From Caulobacteraceae bacterium UBA3198 (GTDB taxonomy: Bacteria > Pseudomonadota > Alphaproteobacteria > Caulobacterales > Caulobacteraceae), in assembly GCA_002363865.1 (NCBI GenBank), contig DEWY01000013.1, positions 472,033 to 536,032 on the forward strand: 64,000 nt of DNA, written 5' to 3'. This document shows, in pieces, positions 16,648-24,958 of this stretch. Made by a program: the position numbers and the translations under genes. The notes under the pieces are model-generated. The model ran no database searches. It was given only the letters and a program-made list of their open reading frames with translations, and was not told the origin of the DNA. The first letter of the stretch is position 1; every line of letters begins with the position of its first letter.

Positions 16648-19524
16648 ATGTTCGGGACAGTACAACTGTGGGGCGGCGCAGCCTCCCCGAAGTTTGACGC
16701 CCAGGCCCTGCGCCCCGTGCTCCGGCGCATGGCGCGGGCCGCTCGCGCCCACTTCGCCACCGATCAGGTCGAGATCGTCCTCCATGATGGGGATGACGCC
16801 TTCCGTTGCGGCGCAGATGGCGTGTTGGAGCTTGTGCTCGACGCCGGCGCCGAGACCCTCTTTGAGACCCCGCTCTGGTCCTGTTCGAAAGACAGGAACG
16901 GCGAGCTCGGCTTTGTGGATGCCGGTTTTGTGGCCAGCGCCCCGGTCATGTTCGGCGGCGAGGGCCGGCGCGGCCGGCTGACGGTCATCTGCGCCGAACC
17001 GCCTCAGGACGACGCTGATCTGGCCGAGGTGCTGGCCGACCTGGCCGAGGGCGTGGCGACGGCCGCCGAGCGGCTCTATTCCGACCGGGTCAGCGATTAC
17101 GCCCGGGCCGAGGCCGATGCGGCCGAGCAGCTGCTCTTCAACCTTATGGCGTCGGCGCCGGTGGCCCTGGCGGTGACCGACGGCGAGCTTCGGCTCATGC
17201 ATTCAAGTCCCCGTTGGCGTGAGGAATTCGGCCTTGAGGGGCGTGAGATCCACGGCGAGGCGCTCAGCGAACTTCTGCCCGACATCTTCCTGCGCTGGGG
17301 CGAGCGGGTCCGCGCCTGCCTGGAGGGCGAAGTCCTGAAGGGGGAACGGGTCCGGTTTCAGACCGCTGACGGCCGTCACATCTGGGCGCGGGTGGAGGTG
17401 GGGCCCTGGCGCAAGCCGGACGGCGCCATCGGCGGGCTCATGCTCCTGTCGCAGGATATCTCGGACCTGGTGGACGCGCTTGATCGGGCCCAGCGCTCCG
17501 AAGGGCGCATGCGTCTGGCCACCGAGCTGTCGGAAATCCATGTCTATGAGCTGGACTACAAGGCGCGCCAGCTGCTGAGCATCGGGGCCGAGGACACATT
17601 CTTCAACCAGCGCCTGACCTATGACGACCTCTATCGAAATGTTTGGGTTTCGGTTCACCCCGATGATCGCGCCATGGCCCAGGCGGCCTGGGAGAACCAC
17701 CGGGCCACTGGCGAGCCCTACCGGGTCGAATACCGGGTGGCGCGCGATGACGGACAAGAGGTCTGGGCCTATTCCACCTCGGAGCTGATCACCGACGAAA
17801 GCGGCCGTCCGCTTCGCCTCGTCGGCGCCTTGCAGAACATCACCAGCCGCAAGCGCGCCGAGGTGGAGATGGCCCAGGCCCGTGACGCCGCGGAGGCCGC
17901 CAATCGGGCCAAGAGCGAATTTCTGGCAAACATGAGCCATGAGATCCGCACGCCCATGAACGGCGTCATTGGCATGAACGCCCTTCTGCTCCGCAGTGAG
18001 CTATCTGCGGAGCAACGCAAGTACGCCGAAGCCGTGCAGAGCTCGGCCGAAAGCCTCCTGTCGATCATCAATGACATTCTCGACGTCTCGAAGCTTGAGG
18101 CCGGCAAGGTCGAATTGGAGGCCATCGACTTCAAACTGACCAGCCTGGTGGAGGACGTGGCCGAACTCCTGGCCCCACGGGCGGCGGAAAAGGCGCTTGA
18201 GATCGCCTGCTATCTCGATGACGGCGCCCAGGGCGGCTTCACCGGCGACCCCACGCGGCTGCGGCAGATCCTGCTGAACCTCGTCTCCAATGCCGTGAAG
18301 TTCACCGAGCGCGGCTTTGTGGCCATCGAGGTGAAGTCGCAGGTCGGCGAACAGGGGCGCCGGGGCCTGCGGATCGAGGTCGCCGACACAGGGCCTGGCC
18401 TGAGCCCTGAGGCCAAGTTGGGGCTCTTCCAGAAGTTCCATCAGGCGGACGGCTCGATCACCCGCAAGTTCGGGGGTACGGGACTGGGGCTCTCCATCTG
18501 TCGTCAGCTCGCCGAACTGATGGGCGGTCAGATCGGAGTCAGCGACCGGCCCGGGGGCGGTTGCATCTTCTGGCTGGAGCTTGAGCTACCCCTAGCTGAC
18601 CTGGCCGAAGAGGGCGCCGCGCCGAACAACCCCAATGGCCTGCGCGGCGCACGGATTCTCATCGTGGACGATATCCCCTTAAACCGCGACATCTTCCGCC
18701 GGCAGCTGGAGGCCGAGGGCGCCATGGTGGAGGAGGCCGCCGACGGGCCCCACGCCCTGATGCAGCTGAGCGCGGCCCGCGAGGCCGGACGGCCGTTCGA
18801 CATTGTCCTGCTCGATCACATGATGCCGGTCATGGCCGGCGATGAGGTGGCCCGCCGCATCCGCCAGGACCAGGATGATCCTCAGCCGCGGATCGTGGTG
18901 GCCTCCTCCATGGGCGCCCCGTCGCGGCAGGACCTCGAGGCCTGGCCGGCGCTCGACGGATTTCTGACCAAGCCGGTGCGCCAGCATGTGCTTACCGAAA
19001 CGCTCAGCCGGCTCGGCAGTCGCTGTCCTTGGTCCGGTCTGGACCAACAGGCGTTCTTGGCCGCCCCAGCCGAGCCCGTCGCCCCCCAGGAGGCGACTGC
19101 CCTGGTCGAGCCCGCCAGCGTCCGGATCCTCCTGGCCGAGGACAACGAGATCAACACCCTGCTGACCCGCACCTTGCTGGAGGGCATGGGCTGCGAGGTG
19201 GTCTGCGTGGTCAACGGCGCGCTCGCCGTCGCCGCCATGGCCGAAGGCGGGTTCGACCTCGTGCTGATGGACATGCAGATGCCGGTGATGGACGGGCTGG
19301 AGGCCACCCGCCGCATCCGCGCCATGGGGGGGGTGCCCTCGCAGGTTCCCATTGTCGCCATGACGGCCAACGCCATGCGGTCCGATCAGGATGCCTGTTA
19401 CGCCGCAGGTATGACCGACTTCGTCTCCAAGCCTATTCACACCGAGACCTTCCTGACCACCGTCGCGCGCAATCTGGACGCCGTGGCAGAGGGCGCGTTG
19501 AAACTCATGGGTTCCGCGGCCTAG
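16648..19524 (+). CDS. Hybrid sensor histidine kinase with two receiver domains
   Basis: About 958 residues with no membrane segment, so a cytoplasmic sensor. Order: N-terminal GAF-like region (about 1-140), two PAS domains (about 155-280 and 290-405; the second has the PAC-like HIWARVEV / EVWAYSTSE type strands), a HisKA domain with phospho-acceptor His431 in SHEIRTPMNG, HATPase_c (N-box LRQILLNLVSNAVKF, G-boxes ADTGPGLS and GGTGLGLS), then two receivers (about 668-785, Asp in IVLLDHMMPVM; about 825-945, Asp in LVLMDMQMPVMDG). Both receivers keep the acidic pair and Lys. No Hpt domain is attached. I took the ATG at 16648; a GTG at 16609 is also open. Confidence 0.93.
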   Translation: MFGTVQLWGGAASPKFDAQALRPVLRRMARAARAHFATDQVEIVLHDGDDAFRCGADGVLELVLDAGAETLFETPLWSCSKDRNGELGFVDAGFVASAPVMFGGEGRRGRLTVICAEPPQDDADLAEVLADLAEGVATAAERLYSDRVSDYARAEADAAEQLLFNLMASAPVALAVTDGELRLMHSSPRWREEFGLEGREIHGEALSELLPDIFLRWGERVRACLEGEVLKGERVRFQTADGRHIWARVEVGPWRKPDGAIGGLMLLSQDISDLVDALDRAQRSEGRMRLATELSEIHVYELDYKARQLLSIGAEDTFFNQRLTYDDLYRNVWVSVHPDDRAMAQAAWENHRATGEPYRVEYRVARDDGQEVWAYSTSELITDESGRPLRLVGALQNITSRKRAEVEMAQARDAAEAANRAKSEFLANMSHEIRTPMNGVIGMNALLLRSELSAEQRKYAEAVQSSAESLLSIINDILDVSKLEAGKVELEAIDFKLTSLVEDVAELLAPRAAEKALEIACYLDDGAQGGFTGDPTRLRQILLNLVSNAVKFTERGFVAIEVKSQVGEQGRRGLRIEVADTGPGLSPEAKLGLFQKFHQADGSITRKFGGTGLGLSICRQLAELMGGQIGVSDRPGGGCIFWLELELPLADLAEEGAAPNNPNGLRGARILIVDDIPLNRDIFRRQLEAEGAMVEEAADGPHALMQLSAAREAGRPFDIVLLDHMMPVMAGDEVARRIRQDQDDPQPRIVVASSMGAPSRQDLEAWPALDGFLTKPVRQHVLTETLSRLGSRCPWSGLDQQAFLAAPAEPVAPQEATALVEPASVRILLAEDNEINTLLTRTLLEGMGCEVVCVVNGALAVAAMAEGGFDLVLMDMQMPVMDGLEATRRIRAMGGVPSQVPIVAMTANAMRSDQDACYAAGMTDFVSKPIHTETFLTTVARNLDAVAEGALKLMGSAA

Positions 19525-19568
19525 GTCCTGCGGCTAAGGGTGACTCTGTCGTCGTCCGGAGCGAGTCC

Positions 19569-20537
19569 ATGCTGAAGGTTATCGCTCTGTCGCTGGGAGC
19601 TTTTCTGATCCTGTGGATTGGCGCGGGCCTGGTGATCGAGGCCCTGTTCGCGCCGAAGGAGGTCCGTGGCCAGATGGTGGACCTGGGCGACCGGCGCCTG
19701 CGTCTGGTCTGTGCGGGCCCCTCTGAAGGCCCGCTGGTCTGGCTCGAGGCCGGCGCTTTTGGGTTTTCCGCCGACTTCGCCGACCTGCAGGACGCCTTGG
19801 CGACGCAAGGGGTGCGTAGCTGCGCCTATGACCGCGCTGGGCTCGGCTTTTCTGATCCAGGGCCTCGCCCCCGAGACAGCGCCGCCATCGTCACCGACCT
19901 GGAGCGGCTGATGGACGCCGCAGGCATTGATGAGCCCGTCGTGCTGCTCGGGCACTCCATGGGCGGTCAGCATGTCCGCCTGTTCGCCACCCGACACCCG
20001 GAGCGGGTGGCCGGCATCGTCCTGGTGGACGCCGCTACGCCCGAGGCGGTGCAGATCCCCCTGGTCCGCCGCTTCGTCACCACCTTCGGCAACCTGTCTC
20101 AGGGCACGGCTGTGGCGATCAGCCTGGGGCTGGCCAAGCCGCTGTTCTTCGTCGGCGACCGGATCGGCCTGACGGGCCCCGCCGTGCGCGAGAAGCAGAC
20201 GGCCTTCGTCTCGGGCCGCCATGCGCGCAACGCCGCCAACGAGGCTTCGAACTGGCTGGATAGCGCCGCCATGGCGCGGGCCGCCGGAACGCTTGATCCG
20301 GCCTGGCCTGTGGCCGTGGTCACCGCCGGCGCCGCGGCCGACCGCAATGGCGAGTGGGGGCGGGCCAGGCTCGCCCCGGTGGAGGCTTCGGCCCACGGCA
20401 GCTACGCCTCTGTCCCGGCTGCCGGCCATGCGACCATCCTGTCCCACGCCCATAACGGTGAGATTGTCGCGGCGGTGCAACGTGTGATCGCCAGCGCCGC
20501 CCCGTTCCAGGCGCGCGACTTTGGATCGGCTGATTAG
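19569..20537 (+). CDS. Alpha/beta hydrolase with N-terminal membrane anchor
   Basis: A 322-residue alpha/beta hydrolase. Residues 4-24 are a hydrophobic anchor or uncleaved signal (LSLGAFLILWIGAGLVIEAL). The nucleophile elbow is GHSMGG with Ser130; an oxyanion-side motif (WLEAGAFGF) and CAYDRAGLGFSDPG precede it; AAGHATIL near the C-terminus carries the catalytic His. The substrate is unknown; the nearest styles are esterases or lipases that act on the periplasmic side. The ATG at 19569 follows GGAG. It converges with the metal-dependent hydrolase gene and overlaps its end by 4 bp. Confidence 0.9.
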   Translation: MLKVIALSLGAFLILWIGAGLVIEALFAPKEVRGQMVDLGDRRLRLVCAGPSEGPLVWLEAGAFGFSADFADLQDALATQGVRSCAYDRAGLGFSDPGPRPRDSAAIVTDLERLMDAAGIDEPVVLLGHSMGGQHVRLFATRHPERVAGIVLVDAATPEAVQIPLVRRFVTTFGNLSQGTAVAISLGLAKPLFFVGDRIGLTGPAVREKQTAFVSGRHARNAANEASNWLDSAAMARAAGTLDPAWPVAVVTAGAAADRNGEWGRARLAPVEASAHGSYASVPAAGHATILSHAHNGEIVAAVQRVIASAAPFQARDFGSAD

Positions 20538-21388
20538 GCCGGCTTGAGCGCCGCGGCGTCGAACTCCGCCTTCCAGGCCGCCACAGTCGGAGAGGTGGTC
20601 TTCTGATCCCAGGGATGGAAGCCCGGCAGATACCAGGCGAAATACGTCTTCCAGCCCCGCCGGAAGAGGCCAGGCTTCACCCAGACGAACTGCTTGACCG
20701 CCTTGAGGGCCGCCTCAGGCGTATAGCCGTCAGCTTCCAGCAGGCGGGCGGCGTAGCGGGTGATGTTGCGGGTGAACATCACGGTGATCAGCGCCATGGC
20801 GATGCAGCGGCGGCGGTAGCGCAGGAAGGGCGACCAGTCCTTGGTGGCCTCCATGAAGACATCGAAGGCGACCGCCTTGTGCTCGGTCTCCTCCAGCGCA
20901 TGCCAACGCCACAGCCGCTCGATCGCCGGGTCGGTCTTCTGGAACAGCTCGTCCTGATGGCGGATATGCACCTCGGCCATCATGGCGGTGAAGTGCTCCA
21001 GCGCGATGGTGGAGATGAGCATGGCCATAGGTCCGCGCCCGCGGCTGAAGGCCACCCGCTCACGCACCTGGGCCTCGATCTCGGCCACGGGATAGCGGTC
21101 CCGGTCGATCAGCTGGTTGAGACCGTGGTGCTCACGCGAGTGGATCGCCTCCTGAGCGATGAAGCCGCGGACATCCTCGGCCAGCTTGCCTGAGACCCGG
21201 TCGCGATAGTGGCGCACCGCGTCCATGAACAGGCGCTCGCCATCGGGGAAGGTCAGCGACAGGGCGTTGAACACCGCGGTGGCCACCGGATCGCCGTCCA
21301 ACCAATGGCCGGAATTGGTGAGGCTGGCGTCGAAATGGATGTCGCGGGGGCTCACCTCGACATCGGCGGGCGTGGTCTTGCGCGTCAT
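20534..21388 (-). CDS. Predicted metal-dependent hydrolase (PF10118 family)
   Basis: A 284-residue mainly helical protein. Several His/Glu pairs resemble a di-metal site: IAQEAIHSREHHGLNQ, STIALEHFTAMMAEVH and WHALEETEHKAVAFDVF. These match the uncharacterised PF10118 family, which has a ferritin-like appearance. The start is the ATG at 21388; the frame is open far upstream, but that stretch overlaps the divergent TetR gene. The shared 73-bp intergenic region with the TetR gene suggests that the regulator controls this gene. Substrate unknown. Confidence 0.85.
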   Translation of the reverse strand: MTRKTTPADVEVSPRDIHFDASLTNSGHWLDGDPVATAVFNALSLTFPDGERLFMDAVRHYRDRVSGKLAEDVRGFIAQEAIHSREHHGLNQLIDRDRYPVAEIEAQVRERVAFSRGRGPMAMLISTIALEHFTAMMAEVHIRHQDELFQKTDPAIERLWRWHALEETEHKAVAFDVFMEATKDWSPFLRYRRRCIAMALITVMFTRNITRYAARLLEADGYTPEAALKAVKQFVWVKPGLFRRGWKTYFAWYLPGFHPWDQKTTSPTVAAWKAEFDAAALKPA

Positions 21389-21396
21389 GGCGTGAT

Positions 21397-21409
21397 CCTG
21401 TGGAACAGG
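21397..21409. promoter_or_regulatory. Small palindrome CCTGT-GGA-ACAGG in TetR intergenic region
   Basis: A perfect 5-3-5 inverted repeat in the 73-bp space between the divergent metal-dependent hydrolase and TetR genes, 9 bp upstream of the hydrolase start. It is a reasonable operator candidate for the adjacent TetR protein, though TetR sites are usually longer. Confidence 0.35.
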
Positions 21410-21461
21410 GGCGGCGGGCCCCGTGGCTTGTCCTGAACACAGATTAGAGTTACCAACAAAA

Positions 21462-22058
21462 ATGTCAATAGAGCCTGCCCGCCGTGTTCGCCGATCGCCT
21501 GAAGCCGCCCGCGAGAACATCCTGCAGTCGGCCGAACGCCTGCTGCTGGAGCGGGGACCCCAGGGCTTGAAGCTGGTGGAGGTGGCCCAGGGCGCAGGCG
21601 TCTCCCACGCCACGGTGCTGCACCACTTCGGCTCCATCGACGGCGTTCAGACCGCGCTCGCCGAGGCGATGATCCGCCAGCTGGTCGCCCGCGTGCTGGA
21701 GGCGGAGCGGCCGGACGATCCGGAAGCCCAGCTGGAGGGGGTCGGGCAGGTGCTGTTCGACGCGTTTGAATCCGCCGGCGGCGCCCGTCTGGCCGCCTGG
21801 CTGGAACTGACAGGCGAAACCCGCCGCCTGACCCTGGTGCGCGAAGCCGTCGCCGAAGTGATCTCCGGACCCATGGCCCAGAAAGGCGTCGATCCGGAGC
21901 GGGCGACCAATCTGATCCTGGTGGCCGTCTCGCTCGCCATGGGAGTCGGCCTGATTGGCCGCTCGCTCGCCGAACTGGTGGGCCGCCCGCCCGAAACCAC
22001 CCGGGAGGCGGCGCTGGCATTTCTGAAAGCGGGCCTGGCCGCGGCGCTCGCAAGATAG
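21462..22058 (+). CDS. TetR/AcrR family transcriptional regulator
   Basis: A 198-residue TetR-type repressor. The N-terminal helix-turn-helix spans residues about 15-60 (AARENILQSAERLLLERG, then LVEVAQGAGVSHATVLHHFGS). The remaining residues form the helical ligand-binding domain with no obvious ligand signature. I used the ATG at 21462; the open frame starts at 21423. Divergent orientation relative to the PF10118 hydrolase gene suggests that gene is its target. Confidence 0.92.
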   Translation: MSIEPARRVRRSPEAARENILQSAERLLLERGPQGLKLVEVAQGAGVSHATVLHHFGSIDGVQTALAEAMIRQLVARVLEAERPDDPEAQLEGVGQVLFDAFESAGGARLAAWLELTGETRRLTLVREAVAEVISGPMAQKGVDPERATNLILVAVSLAMGVGLIGRSLAELVGRPPETTREAALAFLKAGLAAALAR

Positions 22059-22283
22059 ATGAGGTGGCGACGGCAATTCGCGCGGCTGGCTAGGGCAGGT
22101 TCGTCCGCAATGAACCACGGATTTTTGACTGGAAGTGGTGCTCGGCTGATTTGAAGTCCCAGGTGGCGCTTGAGCCATTGACGGGAGATCGCGCCGCAGT
22201 TGGCGATGTAGCACGGCGCCCATCAGACGAAGATCGCGGCTGGCGGACGCCAATCGGAAAGCCAGGTGGCTTGCTTTCTCTCG

Positions 22284-22297
22284 ATATTAGCTAATAT
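22284..22297. promoter_or_regulatory. 14-bp perfect palindrome, toxin-antitoxin operator
   Basis: atattagctaatat is a perfect 14-bp palindrome in locally AT-rich DNA, 32 bp before the antitoxin start. Its right half (taatat) falls at the -10 position of a promoter with TTGCTT upstream, so binding would block RNA polymerase. Autorepression of this kind is standard for Phd-type antitoxins. Confidence 0.65.
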
Positions 22298-22329
22298 AGG
22301 TAAGTTTGCGTCTGCCGCAGGAGGCCTCC

Positions 22330-22593
22330 ATGAGCGACATTTCCGTAAGCGCCACCGAGTTTCAAACGCGGGCCGGGCTCTACATCGAGAAGTCGGCCAA
22401 GGCGCCTGTATTCATCACTAAGCACCATCGACCAGCGCGGGTGCTTATCGATATCGAGGAGTATGAGCGCTTGAAGGCGCGCGACACTCGCCGCGCCTAC
22501 GCCGTTGAAGACCTCCCCGATGAATGGGTGGAAGCCCTGAAGTCGGCGGACTATGGCAAGGCCGATCCCGAACTCGAAGCCTTAATGAAATAG
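22330..22593 (+). CDS. Phd/YefM-type antitoxin
   Basis: An 87-residue antitoxin. The N-terminal DNA-binding fold is ISVSATEFQTRAGLYIEKSAKAPVFITKHHRPARVLI, the Phd/YefM layout of beta strand, helix, then a KHHRPARVL strand. An acidic C-terminal tail (DLPDEWVEALKSADYGK) would bind the toxin. The ATG at 22330 sits eight bases after AGGAGG. It is seven bases upstream of the toxin gene, forming a type II toxin-antitoxin operon with a palindromic operator in the promoter. Confidence 0.88.
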   Translation: MSDISVSATEFQTRAGLYIEKSAKAPVFITKHHRPARVLIDIEEYERLKARDTRRAYAVEDLPDEWVEALKSADYGKADPELEALMK

Positions 22594-22600
22594 GTCGTTC

Positions 22601-23032
22601 GTGAAGAAGCCGGAGCCGGAAGTCGGTCTCGTCATTCGCTACGACTTCCTCTGGTCGCACGAGCGCGAAAATGGGTTCGACAACGGGGTCAAGGATCGCC
22701 CTTGCGTGGTCGTGACCGCCATTGTCCGCAAGGCCGATGGCGCAACGGAGGTTCTACTCGCGCCGATCACCCATTCGCCGCCCGAGGACGGGGCCGCGGC
22801 CATTGAGGTTCCTACCAAGGTCGGCAAGCACCTCGGGCTGGACGAAGAGCGGAGCTACATCATCGCTGACGAGACCAATAGCGTCGCATGGGACGACGCT
22901 GGAATCGTGCCTGCAGAGCCAGGAAAGCGATGGGCGTATGGTCGCGTCCCTAAAGCCCTCTCTGATCAACTTCGCGCGTCCATGATCGACCTCATCAGCA
23001 AGAAGAGGCTGAAGACCGGCCGGCGAAGCTGA
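22601..23032 (+). CDS. PemK/MazF-like toxin (growth inhibitor)
   Basis: A 143-residue protein starting at GTG 22601, right after the antitoxin. VIRYDFLWSHERENGFDNGVKDRPCVVVTAIV resembles the first strands of PemK/MazF toxins (the RPCVVV strand), and LLAPITHSPPEDGAAAIEVP supplies the next strand pair. Known members are mRNA interferases. Pairing with a Phd/YefM-type antitoxin rather than a MazE type shows partner exchange. Whether it is active here cannot be told. Confidence 0.85.
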   Translation: MKKPEPEVGLVIRYDFLWSHERENGFDNGVKDRPCVVVTAIVRKADGATEVLLAPITHSPPEDGAAAIEVPTKVGKHLGLDEERSYIIADETNSVAWDDAGIVPAEPGKRWAYGRVPKALSDQLRASMIDLISKKRLKTGRRS

Positions 23033-23169
23033 TGACTACGGCGTATTTCGAGGCCGTCCCCAGTGCTCTTCGCGGCCGAGACCATGACCGGCGGCCTGTG
23101 GCGCCGACTATGTAATTTCGGCGTGGCCAAGGCTCTCTCACCCAGGTCCGCGATGAAGGCGTGATAGCC

Positions 23170-23207
23170 GCCAGATCAGGCGCCGATCATCTGGCGCCTG
23201 ATCTGGC
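23170..23207. terminator. 15-bp perfect hairpin between toxin and phoH ends
   Basis: gccagatcaggcgcc (23170-23184) pairs perfectly with ggcgcctgatctggc (23193-23207) around an 8-base loop. It lies between the convergent toxin and phoH genes, ten bp after the phoH stop. Neither strand has a U-run after it, so it may be a bidirectional weak terminator or transcript-end stabiliser. Confidence 0.5.
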
Positions 23208-23216
23208 TCGCCTCGA

Positions 23217-23978
23217 TCAGAGAACGCCCAGCATCTCGGCCACCAGGGGGTGGCGGACGATGTCGCGGTCTTTCAGGCGGACCACGGCGATGTTGGGGAC
23301 GGTGTCCAGCTTCTCGGCCACCGGGCCGAGGCCTGAGAGCTCCGGCAGCAGATCCGACTGAGCCGGGTCGCCAGTGACCACCATGGTGGAGTGCCAGCCC
23401 AGCCGGGTGAGCAACATCTTCAGCTGCACATAGGTGCAGTTCTGCGCCTCATCGATGACCACGAAGGCGTTGTTCAAGGTGCGGCCGCGCATGAAGCCCA
23501 CCGGCGCGATCTCGATGGCGCCCTCGGCCATCAGGGCTCGCACCCGCTTCATGGACAGGCGGTCGGACAGGGCGTCGTAGAGGGGCCGCAGATAGGGGGC
23601 GAGCTTGTCCTCCATCTCGCCGGGCAAGAAGCCGATGGACTCGCCGGCTTCCACAGCGGGCCGCGACAGGACGATGCGCCCCACCCGGCCGGCCTCCAGG
23701 GCCTCGACGGCCTTGGCGATCGCCAGATAGGTCTTGCCCGTGCCCGCCGGCCCCAGGGCCAGCACCAGGTTCTTGGCGTCGATGGCGGCGATCAGTTCTT
23801 CCTGGCCCGGCGACTTGGCCTTGATCGTCTTCAGATAGCCCTGGTCACGGCCGTCTTCGCCTGGCCCCAGCGGCGACCAGCCGCGTTCGATGGGCAGCCG
23901 GCGGATTTTCGAATCGTCAAACTGCTCGGCGTCGAAGGCGCCTTCGCGCAGTTGTCGCTTCAGGGCACGCTTGGTCAT
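23217..23978 (-). CDS. PhoH family protein (ATPase)
   Basis: A 253-residue single-domain PhoH ATPase. Walker A is GPAGTGKT (76-83), followed by LSRPAVEAGESIGFLPGEMEDK (the family-specific segment) and Walker B VVIDEAQN near residue 170, then TGDPAQSDL as sensor motif. PhoH proteins are cytoplasmic ATPases linked to RNA metabolism; this short form lacks a KH or PIN domain. The ATG at 23978 follows GGAGG at five bases. An upstream in-frame extension to 24236 is open but unlike PhoH. A hairpin with a T-run lies just before the start. Confidence 0.93.
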   Translation of the reverse strand: MTKRALKRQLREGAFDAEQFDDSKIRRLPIERGWSPLGPGEDGRDQGYLKTIKAKSPGQEELIAAIDAKNLVLALGPAGTGKTYLAIAKAVEALEAGRVGRIVLSRPAVEAGESIGFLPGEMEDKLAPYLRPLYDALSDRLSMKRVRALMAEGAIEIAPVGFMRGRTLNNAFVVIDEAQNCTYVQLKMLLTRLGWHSTMVVTGDPAQSDLLPELSGLGPVAEKLDTVPNIAVVRLKDRDIVRHPLVAEMLGVL

Positions 23979-23999
23979 CAAAGCCTCCATGGGGGCATG

Positions 24000-24032
24000 A
24001 AAAAGGGGCGAGTCCGAAACGGACCGCCCCTG
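24000..24032 (-). terminator. Terminator-like hairpin in the phoH leader
   Basis: Read towards phoH, aggggcg-gtcc-gtttc-ggac-tcgcccc is followed directly by TTTTT. It is about 25 bp before the phoH ATG and so lies in the phoH leader rather than after an upstream gene. It has the form of an intrinsic terminator or attenuator. The 240 bp before it (to 24302) contains no recognisable gene. Confidence 0.6.
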
Positions 24033-24302
24033 GGGGAGGACGACAGAGAAGGAAGAGGGGGCCAGGGCCGGCCCAGGGGGCGACCCATCCCCGACGAACG
24101 CCGGGTCATCGGTGGCGAGGGAGCCCCGCCGGGATCGAAAACGCAGCGCCATGCACTCCGTCCAACTCGAACCTGCAGACCGGAAGCCGGTCCGGCGCGG
24201 ATCGTCGGGGTATGATCCCTTCGAATCGCATCGCAACTATGATGCTAGCGTGGTTAACCGAGCCTGAAGTGCGACGTTTTAGACAAGATATGGGGTGTGC
24301 GG

Positions 24303-24833
24303 ATGAGTGTCTTTAATTTGGGCGACGTGGCTCCGCAGCTGCCGCCAGAAGGTGAATACTGGATTGCGCCCACTGCCGCAGTGATGGGCAATGTCATCCT
24401 CAAGCAAAACGCCTCGGTCTGGTTCGGCGCGACCCTGCGCGGCGACAATGATCCCATCATCATCGGCGAGAATTCGAATATTCAGGACGGCTCTGTGCTT
24501 CACACCGACGCCGGCTCGCCCCTGACCATTGGGCGTGACGTCACGGTCGGCCACATGGTCATGCTGCATGGCTGCACTATCGGCGACAACAGCCTGGTGG
24601 GGATCGGCTCGATCATCCTCAATGGGGCCAAGATCGGGAAGAACTGCCTGATCGGCGCCAACTGCCTGATCACCGAAGGCAAGGAAATCCCCGACAACAG
24701 CCTGGTGATGGGCGCGCCGGGCAAGGTGGTCCGCGAGGTCTCAGAGGGGCAGGCGCGGGTCCTGACCGCCTCGGCCCACCACTATGTGGAGAACTGGAAG
24801 CGCTATCACCGCGAGCTCGTCCAGACCGCCTGA
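24303..24833 (+). CDS. Gamma-carbonic anhydrase family protein
   Basis: A 176-residue left-handed beta-helix protein. Hexapeptide repeats run from residue 20 to about 140 (PTAAVMGNVILKQNASVWFGATLRGDND, IGENSNIQDGSVLHTD). The three metal-ligand His are visible: His67 (VLHTD), His84 and His89 (VGHMVMLHGC), as in YrdA/PaaY/CaiE-like gamma carbonic anhydrases. The catalytic status of this YrdA-type subgroup is unclear. The ATG at 24303 is preferred over a GTG at 24297. It is monocistronic and is followed by two extragenic palindromes. Confidence 0.93.
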   Translation: MSVFNLGDVAPQLPPEGEYWIAPTAAVMGNVILKQNASVWFGATLRGDNDPIIIGENSNIQDGSVLHTDAGSPLTIGRDVTVGHMVMLHGCTIGDNSLVGIGSIILNGAKIGKNCLIGANCLITEGKEIPDNSLVMGAPGKVVREVSEGQARVLTASAHHYVENWKRYHRELVQTA

Positions 24834-24843
24834 GGTGCGGGGC

Positions 24844-24896
24844 TAGAGCCCATTCCGATCTGATTGCTTCAATCAGGTCGGATAAAAAGGGCTCTA
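24844..24896. repeat. Extragenic palindrome 1 (AGAGCCC...GGGCTCT type)
   Basis: A 53-bp imperfect palindrome. The ends tagagccc/gggctcta are exact inverted repeats, with an inner stem tccgatctgattg/aatcaggtcgga. It resembles the dispersed extragenic palindromes of Caulobacterales and other alphaproteobacteria and probably also ends transcription of the carbonic anhydrase gene. Confidence 0.75.
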
Positions 24897-24907
24897 AATC
24901 ATAAGGT

Positions 24908-24958
24908 TAGAGCATTTTTGATCCGATAACCGCGTCACACTTATCGGAAAATGCTCTA
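24908..24958. repeat. Extragenic palindrome 2 (TAGAGCATTTT type)
   Basis: A 51-bp palindrome with exact ends tagagcatttt/aaaatgctcta and an inner stem ccgataa/ttatcgg. It is AT-rich against its surroundings and belongs to the same general class of alphaproteobacterial dispersed palindromes. Its end supplies the TAG stop codon of the adjacent thioesterase gene. Confidence 0.8.

Noticed and set aside
22059..22283. Possible gene remnant between the TetR regulator and the toxin-antitoxin promoter (minus strand)
   Set aside because: One minus-strand frame gives a protein-like stretch, but it contains a stop and matches no family I can name, so it is not reported as a pseudogene.
23979..24236. N-terminal extension of PhoH to 24236
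   Set aside because: The extension is Ser/Pro/Arg-rich with no PhoH similarity and crosses the leader hairpin; GGAGG five bases before 23978 supports the shorter start.
24176..24240. tRNA-like words (ttcgaat, gttcgagt) upstream of phoH
   Set aside because: The flanking bases do not form a 5-bp T-stem, an anticodon arm or an acceptor stem on either strand; the tmRNA tag codons were also not found.
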